Shown one piece after another: positions 32,681 to 43,454 of a stretch of DNA of 64,000 nucleotides. Position numbers and translations under genes: made by a program. Each line of letters starts with the position of its first letter. Within the stretch, counting starts at the first letter, position 1. The DNA is from Azorinus chamasolen (Eukaryota > Mollusca > Bivalvia > Cardiida > Solecurtidae). Under the pieces are notes generated by a model that saw only the letters and a program-made list of their open reading frames with translations, was not told the origin of the DNA and ran no database searches. The stretch covers positions 62,290,953 through 62,354,952 of the forward strand of contig OY755239.1 of NCBI GenBank assembly GCA_963576725.1. Direction: 5' to 3'.

Positions 32681-33333
32681 GGGCCCAGTCTCACTAGGCC
32701 TTATGACCCCTTAAGACCTGTTTACGATTGCTACCGACCTCTGGTCACGGATATTCGTACGAAGGTCGCACGATAAGTCATTGTTAATCGCGGGTGGTCT
32801 TCAGTAATCGTTGGTAATCGTTTCTTGCCATGCGACCAATTTTAGTTGCAGAGAGGTTGTTGATCATGCCCAACAACCTCCTTACGATTGAACTGGTCGC
32901 CGGTATTCTTTAAGAGGTAACCTTAGAGGGTTTTAGCTAATCGTGCGATTGCCGTACGAAGGTCTCCAACAATCTTTAACTGGTCGTTGGTGATCTTCCC
33001 AACAATCGTACAACTATCAGCGACCTTTCTACATTTACCTACGACTGTTGTGCGATCACCAGCGACTGCCTAAAGATTATCCCCGACTAGGCATAGATCA
33101 CGTGACCACACAGCAGGTCAAAGAGATTGTGGAACCTTCGTACGAATATCGTACGAATACCAGTGACTTGACGCACGATCGTCAACAACCTGTCTTACTG
33201 TGGTCGCAGATGCAACACCAATGTGACTGCGAATCATTTTTGGAATTTAGTTGCCGACAATCGCAGATGATCAGCGGTTTCAGAGGTTGCCAGTGGTCTT
33301 TAACTATCGCAAGCGCTAGTGGGACTGTAGCCC
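32681..33333. mobile_element. TIR element GGGCCCAGTCTCACTAG, 653 bp
   Basis: Right end CTAGTGGGACTGTAGCCC. Interior rich in TACGA/TCGTA words and relatively CpG-rich. The 132-codon frame is not a recognised protein. Confidence 0.7.
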
Positions 33334-33572
33334 AAGGAAACTTTCAGCAAAATTGTGCTCAAATACAGCTTGTGTTTTTTAAAATTGTCACCATTGACAC
33401 ATACAGAAAATTAGCCCCAAACCTGTTAGTCATGTTTTTTCAATGATCACTATATTAAAGGGTCATCTAAGCAACAATTCCAGCAAAATCATATTAGAAT
33501 CTGCCCAGTGGTTTCAGAAGATTTCTATAATCTTTCCTATACATGTTCTAGTAGCCATATAATGAACTAGAA

Positions 33573-34249
33573 AATTGTGTCTGTAAGGCACAGCGATGCC
33601 CACATGTAGGTGCTTGCCTAGCTGCACGTAAAATTCCCCAAGTCATTTGACCTTGACATTGGGCTTGCGAGCAGCATGGGCTGGGTGCGTAATGAAAGTA
33701 TGGATGGTGTTTAATGTGTATATGCATTTCCATGCCAATAGCTATAGCGGCTAGTGAGATATAAGACGATGAAAAAACTGTGACAACCAACTGCATATAA
33801 ACTTCCTAAGTCATTTGACCTTGACATTGGGCTTTTGGGGTTAGGTGTGCAATGAGAGTATATATGGTATTTACTGTGTATATGCAATTCCATACGAATA
33901 GCTACCATAGTTAGGGAGATATTAGACAATGAAAAACTGTGACAACCAACTGCACGTAAACTTTCAGTCATTTGACCTTGACCTTGGGCTTGCGGGTAGC
34001 ATGGCCTGGGTGCGCAATGAAAGTATGGATGGTGTTTAATGTGTACATGCAATTCCAAAGCAATAGCTACAGTGGTTAGGGAGAAATAAGACGTAATTGA
34101 TGTGTATGTGAAGTTTCATGTCTATAAGTGTAGAAATTACTGACATATAACACTTTATAGCAAAGTGTGACGCACAGACAGGCAGACGGACAGACAGACG
34201 GACAGGTGTAAAACATAATGCCCCCTGACTGTTGTCACGGGGGCATAAA
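33573..34249 (+). mobile_element. HLE nested in an older HLE
   Basis: Hairpin TGTG...CACA then ATGCCCAC. Three ~180-bp core units with TCATTTGACCTTGAC, a GACGGACAGACAG run near 34180-34206 and right hairpin TGCCCCC...GGGGGCA. The open frames across the repeats are not genes. Confidence 0.7.
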
Positions 34250-34557
34250 ACAAATCACAATGGCTTGGACAATTTTGGTACTGGGTAACCTAAGCAATAT
34301 TCCTATAAAATTATACCGAAATCTACCCAGTGGTTTCAGAGGTAAGACGTTCTGTTAATTTTCATTAAAGCCGTGCATAAGAGGAAATTCGCCCCGACTC
34401 TGGAAATAATTTGTACAATTTTGGTAGAGTAACACCTAAAGATAATTTCTGCAAAATTACATTGAAATCAGCCAAGCAGTACCAGACAAGATGATTGTTA
34501 ATGTTTTTCTTTTCTTGTGTTGTCACAATTGAAACGGATTACAATTATTTGAATAAA

Positions 34558-34650
34558 AACAAGAGGTCGTTACATGGCTCATGTAACAAATGATTATGAC
34601 TCATACTGTGAACAGGTGTTTTTGGGGAGATGTTATTTCAATATATTGTT
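34558..34650 (+). mobile_element. HLE left end remnant
   Basis: ACAAGAG followed by the strong hairpin GTTACATG-GCT-CATGTAAC. No core repeats recognised downstream. Confidence 0.5.
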
Positions 34651-34922
34651 TGACTACAGATACACTATGTATAATGACACAGCATTACCTTGTGCTCAGA
34701 AGAGCTAAACAAAATATAACACAATTCCTTAATAGCACTCAAAAAGTTGAAACATTATTAAACTACAGAAATATTTGTACATAAGTTATTTGTGCCTGTC
34801 AGTCATTGCCAGCTTTGCTATAATATAATACTAGAGAACCTGTCAAACTTCCCTTATTGAGATTTGAAGTGTATATTCTAAAACTTATTGTACATGTGTA
34901 ACTCCTTGCACGCTAAATTATA
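34650..34922. other. Intron, nothing recognised
   Basis: AT-rich; no repeat family found. Confidence 0.35.
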
Positions 34923-34924
34923 TT

Positions 34925-35000
34925 CAAGGGCTTGGTGCAAAACTATTCTAACTCCTTTACAAAGTGAAGGAGTTAGAATAGTTTTGCACCGAGCCCTCGT
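34925..35000. repeat. Family G palindrome
   Basis: AAGGGCTTGGTGCAAAAC with GTTTTGCACCGAGCCCT. Confidence 0.85.
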
Positions 35001-35067
35001 AATGTCCTCTGCAAAACTTTCATCTGCTGTCATTTCAAACTAATATTTGCTTTTATTTCTTTTCCTA

Positions 35068-35125
35068 ATTATCCCTTTCCCTGTTCAATATTTATTCCAA
35101 ATTTCAATACCTACTGAAATAACTT
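35068..35125 (+). mobile_element. TTAA-3 left-end fragment
   Basis: TTATCCCTTTCCCTGTTC to ATACCTACTGAAATA. Confidence 0.6.
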
Positions 35126-35228
35126 AGTCCTGCATTTAATTGTTAATTTGATTTACCGGTATATCGAATCATAAAGATTCTGTATTCTCCTAAAAATGTC
35201 ATCTTGTTTGTTACATATTCTTTCTGTA

Positions 35229-35765
35229 ATCCTTTACTTCATAAAACTGTTTTTTCACGTCTTATAAAACAGTGTTGTCCTGTAAGGGTTGTCTGATCAG
35301 GGTCTGCTCTGATTTCAGGTATCTTTATGTCATCTGTAAGGTCCTTACCAAAGCTTTCTCGCTTCTCAGTCGTGCTAGATAAGCTGAGTTACTAAAAATA
35401 GCCCTACTAGAAATCCTTATCTGGAACACCCCGTGACTAGTGTATTCATATGCGCGATTGGGTAAAATCAATACAAGGGAAGGACTTCTTACAGAATTAT
35501 ACCAATATTTCTATATGCAACAACCTTATGAATTGAAATTAATATAAGTAATTAGCACGAATATGAAATACTATTTATCATATAAACACTTTAAAAGCCT
35601 ATTTAATTAACCGAAGACATTGTTTTGTAGTCACTCAGTCATTTATATTTACGCCAAAACTTAACGTTTGTGGTTGTCATAGCAAATGACGTCATTAGAG
35701 GGTTAATACACGTTTTTTCGGGCAATAACATCTGCAGTGTCCCGAGGGACTGTTGTTGGCCCGAG
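35229..35765. other. Intron with TTAA-4 fragment, otherwise unrecognised
   Basis: 35229-35318 has CCTTTACTTCATAAAAC and GTCTGATCAGGGTCTGCTC; the rest gives no match. A small CGGGCAATAACATCTGC/GTTGTTGGCCCG inverted pair precedes the TTAA-1 copy. Confidence 0.45.
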
Positions 35766-35938
35766 CCCTTTGCTTGCTATTCACGTCAATATACCTACCT
35801 GTAAATAGTGAAGACCCAGATGAGACAGCTCCTGCAGGAGCTGTCTCATCAGAATCTGCACTATTTACAAGTTGATTGTGCAACCAGCGCACTCCACAGC
35901 AGTGATTTGCGCAGTAAATACTTGTACACAGTGAATAT
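35766..35938 (-). mobile_element. TTAA-1 MITE, truncated
   Basis: Ends at ACACAGTGAATATAT, just before the 135-bp palindrome at 35945; the left terminal part is missing. Confidence 0.75.
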
Positions 35939-35944
35939 ATTATT

Positions 35945-36079
35945 AGTTATACAGATCATTGGCGGGGTATCTGACTTTTTGTTTCCTGCTGAGGAAATTC
36001 ATGTTAACGGCTCGGGCTACATGTATTTTCCTCAGCAGGAAATAAAAAGTCAGATATCCCGCCAATGATCTGTATAACG
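35945..36079. repeat. 135-bp near-perfect palindrome
   Basis: GTTATACAGATCATTGGCGGG and its complement, with GACTTTTTGTTTCCTGCTGAGG inward; centre near TTAACGGCTCGGGC. It abuts a TTAA-1 truncated at the same point. Confidence 0.85.
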
Positions 36080-36667
36080 ATTTTATTATACTGCAAAGTT
36101 TAATATTTGTAGCAATTAATTAGCGTTGTTAATTTAGGCGTCGTTTTGCTTCCCCTCAGGGGCCTCTTACTGTAAGGTAAGGGCTTATATATCACTCTGC
36201 AACCCTAGTTCATCGTGTATAATAACCAGTTCATTATATTTATGGATAGAAAGGGATCTTCCAAGTGCATTAGTTTATCAAAGGATTGAAAGAATAAGAC
36301 GTTAGTAAAACTTTCAGCAGATCAGCGGTTAAGCAGACACTATTTAACTTAATTGAAGGAATTTTGGCGCAGTTCCAACGTCATTTGGATGACGTCAAAA
36401 TGACGGTTTTATAATATTCAAACAATGGGCGTTGGAAGGAGCGACTATACTGCAATTTACAGGTACGTGTACTGTGCATGTACATAAATAAAATCTGAAT
36501 CGAATTGGGTATGGAATATCTTTGTAAAAGCGGGGTTTGGGGGCTAATCGGTACGTGCACAAGCACTTTGACAACATTTGCAGCATCAAAGCAGAATAAG
36601 ACCTTCGCCACATATAGGGTTCATTTACATTGTTATACAACAACTATAACAAAAAATTTTCTAAATG
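36080..36667. other. Intron, low in repeats
   Basis: No recognised repeat before the pogo TIR; several short chance frames. Confidence 0.4.
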
Positions 36668-37334
36668 CAGTCGAATCGCGGTCAATCGAATCTCGCTCAC
36701 TCGTTTTGACTGTTTAACTCGTCCAAAGGCAAAGGTCCCAGCGTGTCTGCATAGTAATTATATGTACAAACAATGCTTTCACTCGGACATTCGTTAAATC
36801 GGATAATTCGATCATTGGGACGGTTTGTCAGGTCCTAACAACCAATAATTACCTTGTTTTTGACACGTTCACTCGAACACTGCTTAGACTTCACGGCGCT
36901 GTGGTTATTACCACTTCGTGATTTTCACACCTATTTCCAAACCCTTTGATCACGGATTATTGAGTGAACGGTTTTAATGCATATGGTCAAACCTGCCCTG
37001 ACACTTGTCACTTTTGTTTTTAACTGTGATCAAACAACAAGCTAATAGAATAACGGGTTGCCCATAAATACAAAGTGACTTACTGCAATTTCATTCACTC
37101 GCTATTACAATTGCACTTGCATATATCGACCACAAGTAGCAGCCAATAGAAAGAAATATTCAAAGAGTTACTAATACGACTATTGATATTTTGTCACTTA
37201 ACATTCCGAGTAATTCAGTGAAGGACCCAGGTTATCTGGGGGGATATCTGAATCGGGGTGGGCAATTTATCAAATTCTCGAGCAATCTAGTGAAGGGCCC
37301 AGATTGACCTGGGAGGATAGCTAGATCGAGAATA

Positions 37335-37511
37335 ATGTCGGCTACGGGGAAGAAGGGAGTAAAGAGGAAGATCAGCCACAAGACAATAGAATTTAAGTAC
37401 CAGGCCATCGTGGAAGTAGAGAAAGGATGCAGACCACAATCAGATATTGCCAAAGAACTGGGAATCAGCACTAGCACACTGTCTACATGGGTGTGTAACA
37501 AAGACACAATT
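37335..37511 (+). pseudogene. Pogo transposase, N-terminal HTH part
   Basis: Starts ATG at 37335; reads MSATGKKGVKRKISHKTI, then a helix-turn-helix of psq/CENP-B type with IAKELGIS and STLSTWV followed by NKDTI. In this superfamily the first helix-turn-helix contacts the terminal repeats. The frame is intact up to codon ATT at 37509-37511, where the HLE interrupts it. The 67-residue open frame that runs on into the HLE is an artefact of read-through. Confidence 0.85.
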
Positions 37512-39082
37512 AACAAGAGTACCGCATATGGTACATAATACGCCCACTTGCAAACTTTCTCCAATTCAACATGCCTTATAAATGTTGACATTTTCTAATC
37601 TGTGCTTCAGATCTTGATTTCCATATTAAGGTGGTACTATTTTTTAAAAAAATGAAGTGAATATCTTATTAAATAAAAAAGTTACAGCTAATCCTCATTT
37701 TTGCAGATTTTTGTAAAGTCCAACGGCCATAACTCTGTAAAGACAAACTGAATGAACCTCAAAATAAACTCAGCTTCAAATTTTGTTGCTTAAAACATTT
37801 GTGTTAAGTTGTTAAGTTTGATTTATATCAACCGACAAACTAAAAATTTACCGACTAACAAAGCAACAAACACACAAAGTTCAAGGACCATAACTTTAGA
37901 ATCAAATGACATATCAAAACCCCCGCAATATATGTGAAAATTCACATTAAGGTTTAACCATATAAAAAAATTGAAGCAAATATCATTTTAAATGAAAAAG
38001 TTATGGCCATCCTCATATTTGCATAGATTTGCATTATTTTTTTAAGTGCAAGGGCCATAACTCCGAAACATTTAATCAAATGATCCTCAGACTCGACTTA
38101 GCTTTAGGTCTAGATGCATTAAACATGTGTATGAAGTTTCAAAAATATCTGTCGAATAGTTTTCCCAGAAAACAGCGGACAAACTATTTGCATATTTTTC
38201 AAGGACAAGGGCCATAACTCTGAAATGAAAAATCAAATGAACCTCAGAATCAACTCAGCTTCAGATCTTGATGCATTAAACATTTGTGTGAAGTTTAACT
38301 AATATCTGTCATATAGTTTTCCCAGAAAACAGCGGACAAACTATTTGCATTATTTTTCAAGTAAAAGGGCCATAACTCCAAAACGACAAATCAAATGAGC
38401 CTCAGAATCGACTTAGCTTCAGACCTTGATGCATTGAACATTTGTGTGAAGTTTCATTAATATCTCTCAAATAGTTTTCCCAGAAAACAGCGGACTAACT
38501 ATTTGCATATTTTTAAGGACAAGGGCCACAACTCCGAAACGACAAATCAAATGAACCTCAGAATCAATTCAGCTTCAGATCTTGATGCATTAAACATTTG
38601 TGTGAAGTTTCATTAATATCTGTCAAATAATTTTCCCAGAAAACAGCGGACAAACTATTTGCATGTATTTGCATTATTTTTTTAAGTAAAAGGGCCATAA
38701 CTCCGAAACGACAAATCAAATGAACCTCAGAATCGACTCAGCTTCAGATCTTTATGCATTAAACATTTGTGTGAAGTTTCATTAATATCTCTCAAATAGT
38801 TTTCCCAGAAAACAGCGGACAAACTATTTGCATATTTTTTAAGTAAAAGGGCCATAACTCTGAAATGAAAAATCAAATGAACCTCAGAATCAACTCAGCT
38901 TCAGATCTTCATGCATTTAACATTTGTGTGAAGTTTCATTAATATCTGTCTAATAGTTTTCCCAGAAAACAGCGGACAAACAAAATGTTGACGGACGAAC
39001 GAACGAACGAACGAACGAACGAACGGACGGACGGACAGGGCCACGACAATATACGACCACCTTTATTAGGTGGGCGTATAAA
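37512..39082 (+). mobile_element. HLE (Helitron-like core-repeat element) inside the pogo transposase
   Basis: Starts AACAAGAG, then the hairpin GTACC-GCATAT-GGTAC, then the box ATACGCCCAC. About eight core repeats follow, ~157 bp each, with AAGGGCCATAACTC starting at about 38050, 38207, 38365, 38521, 38690 and 38847. Next comes an (ACGA/ACGG)n run at 38991-39035, and the right end has CCACCT/AGGTGG and GTGGGCGTAT, the exact complement of the left box. Removing 37512-39082 leaves the transposase frame intact, which fixes the borders. A second copy starts at 63730. Confidence 0.85.
38991..39037 (+). repeat. ACGA/ACGG tetranucleotide run in HLE
   Basis: Seven or more GAAC units followed by GGAC units, placed between core repeats and right end as in the other HLEs. 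Confidence 0.9.
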
Positions 39083-40324
39083 AAGGGCTTCGTGGAGTTT
39101 GGCCCTAAATGGAAAACCATGAAAACCGGAAAATGGGAAGAGTTAGAAGATGCCCTTCTCAAATGGTTTCAAAATGCTAGAGACAAAGGTGCTATTATTT
39201 CTGGTGCCATTCTTATGGAGAAGGCGAATATTTTTGCAGAACGCCTTGGCATTACGGATTTTACTGCAAAGGCCGGTTGGCTGACGCGGTTTAAGGACAG
39301 AAATGACATTTCATTCAAAGCCGTATGCGGAGAGTCAAAGTCTGTCGACGACTCGTCTGAGGCAATGGAAGACTGGAAAAGTCGCCTGAGTGTACTTCTC
39401 CAACAGTACACACCAGACTGCATATACAATGCTGACGAAACGGGCATTTTTTATAAAATGCTTCCAGACAAAACACTGGAGTTTCGCAATGTAGATTGCA
39501 ATGGAGGCAAGCGGTCAAAAGATCGACTTACAGCGCTTGTATGCGCAAACATGTCAGGCAATGACAAACTGCCACTCTTTGTCATCGGAAAGGCAAAAAA
39601 GCCCTGTTGCTTCAAGCACAGAAAAACACTTTCGACAAAGTATACAAGCAACAAGAAGGCTTGGATGACCACAGACATCTTTGTTTCGTGGCTAAAGGAT
39701 GTTGATAGCCTAATGAAGAAAAGAGGGCGCAAAATAGCGATGGTTGTTGACAACTGCCCCTCCCACCCAAAAATCAAGTTAGAGAATGTAGAGCTGGTTT
39801 TCTTGCCACCAAACTCTACAAGCAAAACTCAACCAATGGACATGGGCGTGATCAACAACCTAAAGGTGCATTATCGCAAGCGTATTGTCGTGAAGCAGAT
39901 AAATGCCATTGAGAAGAAACGTGACTTCAGCATCAATGTGCTGGATGCTCTAAGAATGTTACGAGATTCCTGGGACAGCATTTCAGAGCAGACAATTATG
40001 AATTGTTTTCGTCATGCTGGTTTTGCGGACGTCACCACTGCAGTCACATCAACATCTGATGAGGGTGATGACGAACTCGATTATATCCCCCTTGCTCGGC
40101 TTTTGGCCTACAGCAATAAGACAATCTTGTCTGATTTCGTCAACTTTGACGATGTCGTCCCTACGTCAGCACCGGTTACGGACAACGAGATCGTTTCTGG
40201 TGTTATTGATGCCAGGCAAACGACAGAAAACGACGACGAAGAAGAGGAAGAAGATCCATCCCCAGCATGTACTCCACGAGACAATGGAAGCATTCGATCT
40301 GATATGCAATTTCTACGAGTGTAA
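39083..40324 (+). pseudogene. Pogo transposase, second HTH and DDE catalytic part
   Basis: Resumes in the same frame as the upstream part at AAG (39083). Numbering from the GTG at 39092: a second CENP-B-type helix-turn-helix at residues 13-80 (TGKWEELEDALLKWF, WLTRFKDR), then the DDE nuclease with Asp115 in NADETG, Asp220 in VVDNCPSH and Asp250 in QPMDMGVINN. The last two are 29 residues apart, the DD29D pattern of pogo/Tigger. A Glu/Asp-rich run follows near residue 375. The frame ends at 40324 but the family-like C-terminus lies in another frame (next entry), so the copy is a pseudogene twice over. Confidence 0.9.
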
Positions 40325-40457
40325 TGAAGGCACGGAATCAGAACTCTGCGTTCTAATGAGTTTGCGTAGAAAAATGTTACGTCGGAAAGTTGAGTCCCTT
40401 GGGAGAAAAAAACAGTGCTCTATTCTGGACTTTGTAACTCCCCGTGTAGAACAGTGA
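40270..40457 (+). pseudogene. Frame-shifted transposase C-terminus
   Basis: In the alternative forward frame, from about 40280, the sequence reads ETMEAFDLICNFYE, then LRRKMLRRKVESLGRKKQ and CSILDFVTP before a stop at 40455-40457. The LR+ helix and a Q...ILDF tail are typical of Tigger transposase C-termini, so one indel near 40270-40285 moved the end out of frame. Confidence 0.7.
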
Positions 40458-40494
40458 GTTAGAGAAATGGGACTGTGAATGTAAATGATCGTGT

Positions 40495-41100
40495 ACTGCA
40501 ATACACAATGTGCTAACTTTGTATTCTACATATGTTGTGATGTGTTTTGTATAACCTTTATCCTGCTGGGTAAAATATTTTACACAGCTATCTATCGATT
40601 ACATTTTCAAAACTACGATCAGCATTCAATCAGTTTGTCAAACAATTTGAATTCAGAAGAAACGCCCAGTAACTCGGCGCTTCATCTGAATCCAAACTGT
40701 TTGCAAAATCGAGTATAGATCCGTCGGCAGCAGACTAAAGGCTGTTACATGTACCGCTACTTGTTAAGTGTATAAAATGTCATTGTAAATTTTTAATGTG
40801 AACTGTGCTACACACTGTGCTACATTTGTATTCTACATGTTTATGTGTTTTGTCTAAACTTTATCATGCTGGGCAAATTATTTTACGCAGTTGTCTATCG
40901 ATAACATCATCAAAATTATTATCAGCTTTCCATCAAAGTGTTAAGCAATTTGTATTCAGAGGAAACGCCCAGGTACTCGGCGTTTCATCTGAATCCAAAC
41001 AGCTTGCAAATTCGAGCATATATCCGTCAGCAGCAGACTAAAGGCTATTACACTACCGCTACTTGTTTTCTCTGTTTAAATGTATAAAATGTCACTGTAA
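40495..41100 (+). repeat. Two tandem ~305-bp units in the pogo 3' region
   Basis: Unit one runs about 40495-40797 and unit two about 40798-41100. Both hold GTGCTA, TTTGTATTCTACAT, CCTGCTGG/CATGCTGG, an AACGCCCAG hairpin and GCAGCAGACTAAAGGCT in order. A third partial unit follows at about 41115-41185. Each unit carries a family-K hairpin (about 40640-40700 and 40948-41010) with ATCTGAATCCAAAC on one arm. Confidence 0.75.
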
Positions 41101-41579
41101 ATTTGAAAGGTTTATGTGAACTGTGCTACACATTATGCTTAATTTGTATTCTACTGGACTTTTCATCTGAATTCAAACTGTTAGCAAAGGTGAGTAAAAT
41201 GATCGGCTCCTTGTTTGTACATGCATGTCATACTATTTGCATTGCTGTTTCCCTGTCATCATTTATGCACTGTTTTTATATAAAATGTATATCTATGAGT
41301 GGTAAAATATGCTAATATATGAATAAAATATAAAGTCAATTCAATTTCGTTCTTGTTTTTATTTCTCTACCAGTTACAAATTTCAGCATTCAATAATTAT
41401 TATGCACACGACAAATATTCCCAAGGCAACGTCCATGTAGTATAACTTACGATAGTGTAAGTTTCACGGCACCAACTAAGATGGCAGCCGAGATAATGGA
41501 AATGCAGCTACTCAGACGATCCGCTGGTTCGAACTTTGTTCGTGGTCCATTGGAGGTTCGAGTTATCGCGATTCGACTG

Positions 41580-41826
41580 TGGATAACTTTTTTCCGCCCC
41601 AAACTCTTTATATTTCGTTTGAGAGCGGTTGTTTGAATCGAATCGACAAAGTGAAGCTGGTCGGCCATTTTTATTTTGTTATATCTAGGGAGCGAGGCCC
41701 TCGGCGGGGGAAATTCCATTGTTGCCCATGACTCCTTATATACATCAGAATTTAGAGGGATACACGGCTTTTATACATGGCTAACTGACCAATCAAAATC
41801 GAGGATTTTACTTTGCGTTATAATAA
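41580..41826. other. CpG-richer patch beside the pogo right end
   Basis: Minus-strand ATGGCCGACC near 41660 opens a 73-codon frame; plus-strand AAGATGGCAGCCG lies at about 41478. Both resemble YY1-like AANATGGC sites. Could be transposon-derived promoter DNA; no product recognised. Confidence 0.3.
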
Positions 41827-41897
41827 ATGTAATTATACAACAGGGCATGGGTAAAGAAGGAGAAATGTATTTTAAAATTCAGCAATTGAAGGGTTAA
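41827..41897 (-). mobile_element. TTAA-1 MITE, terminal 70 bp
   Basis: AATTATACAACAGGGCATGG to GAAGGGTTAA only; no core hairpin. Confidence 0.75.
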
Positions 41898-41931
41898 CAC
41901 TTTAGTTATTGTGATGTTAGTTATAATTTAC

Positions 41932-42120
41932 CAGCCAGTCCAGGTCTAAGCCCTGGTTGCTTAGTTTTCTCATAACTTGTCTGTATAAACTTTGGTATAG
42001 TGCCTATAGCCTTTCCCTGATTGGCTGAAGCTCCATGTTTCCGTAGGGACGTGTGATAGATTCCCCGTGGCAAACTTTCCACCTCCTTCCCAACCATAGA
42101 ACAAAGGAAATCTTCAAACC
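41932..42120 (-). CDS. FOCAD: FOCAD exon w7
   Basis: 189 nt, phase 1 at both ends. Acceptor TTTTATTACAG, donor GGCTG|GTAAAT. Reads FEDFLCSMVGKEVESLPRG, IYHTSLRKHG, IGTIPKFI and KQPGLRPGLAG. LPRGIYH and QPGL.PGLAG are strongly conserved focadhesin motifs. The next intron (29154-41931) carries the pogo-like element in the opposite orientation. A truncated TTAA-1 copy ends 34 bp beyond the donor. Confidence 0.92.
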
Positions 42121-42319
42121 CTGTAATAAAATTTTCAGATACAATGTCTTTCTACAGAAGATGTCTGATCTGGATCTACTCTGTTTGTGTCAAAGGACTA
42201 ATAAATATATCAACAAGTATATAATTATACATGTACATATTTTTTTGATTTCACTTACAATAAAGTGTACCACATATCATTTCAATATCTGTAAAGGTTT
42301 AGAAAAAAACTCTGGAAAA

Positions 42320-42693
42320 CTGAAAAAAAGCGAAGTGCAACAACTCTAACAAAAATACTGAAGACAGAGTTAAAAATATTTTGCACTGCACTTGCGGTCA
42401 ATGTGATCTATCTATATATAAAGTTTCAAGTCAATAGCTTTTATACTTTGGAAGTTACGATGCGGACAAGCCGGCCGGACGTTTTAAAGGATTGAGTGTA
42501 TGTGGCTAATATTTTGTTATAAATAGCCACACAAACTGAAAATAAGCCACATAAAACTGATGAGAACAAAATATCTTTTGTTCTCATGTAATCATTTAGT
42601 CACATAAACAGGAATTGTTAGCGCGGACAGACAACCGGACGGACATGGTGACTCCAGAATACCCCACCAAAACTTCATTTGCGGGGGTATAAA
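42320..42693 (+). mobile_element. HLE, right part with internal insertion
   Basis: One core unit (AGTTTCAAGTCAATAGCT), a GCGGACAGACAACCGGACGG run and right end CCCCACC...GCGGGGGTATAAA. About 100 bp with two small hairpins (GTGGCTA.., GAACAAAA..) interrupts it near 42497-42600. Confidence 0.5.
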
Positions 42694-42990
42694 TATCAGG
42701 ATTTACTCCCTTTGCTGAGGGGCATAGAAAGGCATACACATGTACATACGGAGTAAAGGATTACCAATTTGCAAACAGAGTCGACTCAGATTAGACGGCT
42801 GCTGCAGGACCCAGGTCCTTTGGGAGAGTTCTGCATGACTTTCACCCTGCATAAGTGCAGCCTGCTGCCTAAATTAATCTTAATTCTTCTTGTACTAAAC
42901 ATTTGGTTTAGAGGATTTTGCTAGGGTGCTAAACATTACTACATCATCAGGATGCATTTTTCTAAGTAAACGTGTCCATACTGGTATTTG

Positions 42991-43223
42991 TTAAGCCCAT
43001 TCCCTCATATTGACACCTTTCTACGCCTCTGTAAAAGTCACTTTTTGAAACCAATGTCATAAATAGAGCATTTGCTCCTGTGGAGAAATTAATGCTCTAT
43101 TTATCGCAATGGTTTCAAAACTATAAAGTTCTCAAATTGCCCTTGTCTCTGGTAAATGCTTATTTCCGGTAGATTTATTCAAACAGGTTGGATTTAAAAA
43201 TAGCCTATGACAGAATTGGTTAA
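42991..43223 (+). mobile_element. TTAA-2 MITE
   Basis: Diverged; hairpin tip CTCCTGTGGAGAAATTAATG. Confidence 0.78.
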
Positions 43224-43440
43224 ATGTAGATTCAACTCAGAGGGAAAGGATAAAATTTACTACAGGATTTTGAATGACAGCCAGTACACAGAGACTCTCA
43301 GAAGAGCTTCTGAATGCTCCTCTAGGAGCCCTTTGGTCTGGGTCTTCAGTGTCTGTAAATGCCAGTTCACTCGTTTCCCGCACTCAAATGATTACAGTAC
43401 GGAAAGATGGAAGCAGTTCAGCATTTTGAAGGTAAATATC
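43224..43440 (+). mobile_element. TTAA-5 member
   Basis: TTTTGAATGACAGCCAGTACAC and GGTCTGGGTCTTCAGTGTC. Confidence 0.55.
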
Positions 43441-43454
43441 AGAAACGGACATAC

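Larger units (their letters stand above)
32268..34557 (+). mobile_element. Old composite HLE hosting three later insertions
   Basis: Left end AACAAGAGGGCC with stem GGGC/GCCC. Decayed core units (AATTCCAGCAAAAT, GGTTTCAGA) continue between nested insertions: partial TTAA-3 (32404-32535), a TIR element (32681-33333) and a younger HLE (33573-34249). The right border is uncertain. Confidence 0.45.
36668..41579 (+). mobile_element. Pogo/Tigger-like DNA transposon, 4.9 kb, disabled
   Basis: Bounded by imperfect terminal inverted repeats: left CAGTCGAATCGCG at 36668 and its complement CGCGATTCGACTG ending at 41579, with TCGAA boxes continuing inward. Flanks on both sides read TG, so the usual TA duplication is not seen. 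It holds a transposase split by an HLE (37512-39082), then a 3' region of two tandem repeats. It lies in the FOCAD w7-w8 intron in the opposite orientation. CpG and GC content are higher than in surrounding DNA, suggesting a fairly young insertion or one less decayed. Confidence 0.85.

Noticed and set aside
33048..33446. 132-codon plus-strand frame
   Set aside because: Lies in a non-autonomous TIR element and decayed HLE core; no protein similarity recognised.
37232..37591. 119-codon minus-strand frame
   Set aside because: Antisense shadow of the transposase N-terminal part and HLE leader.
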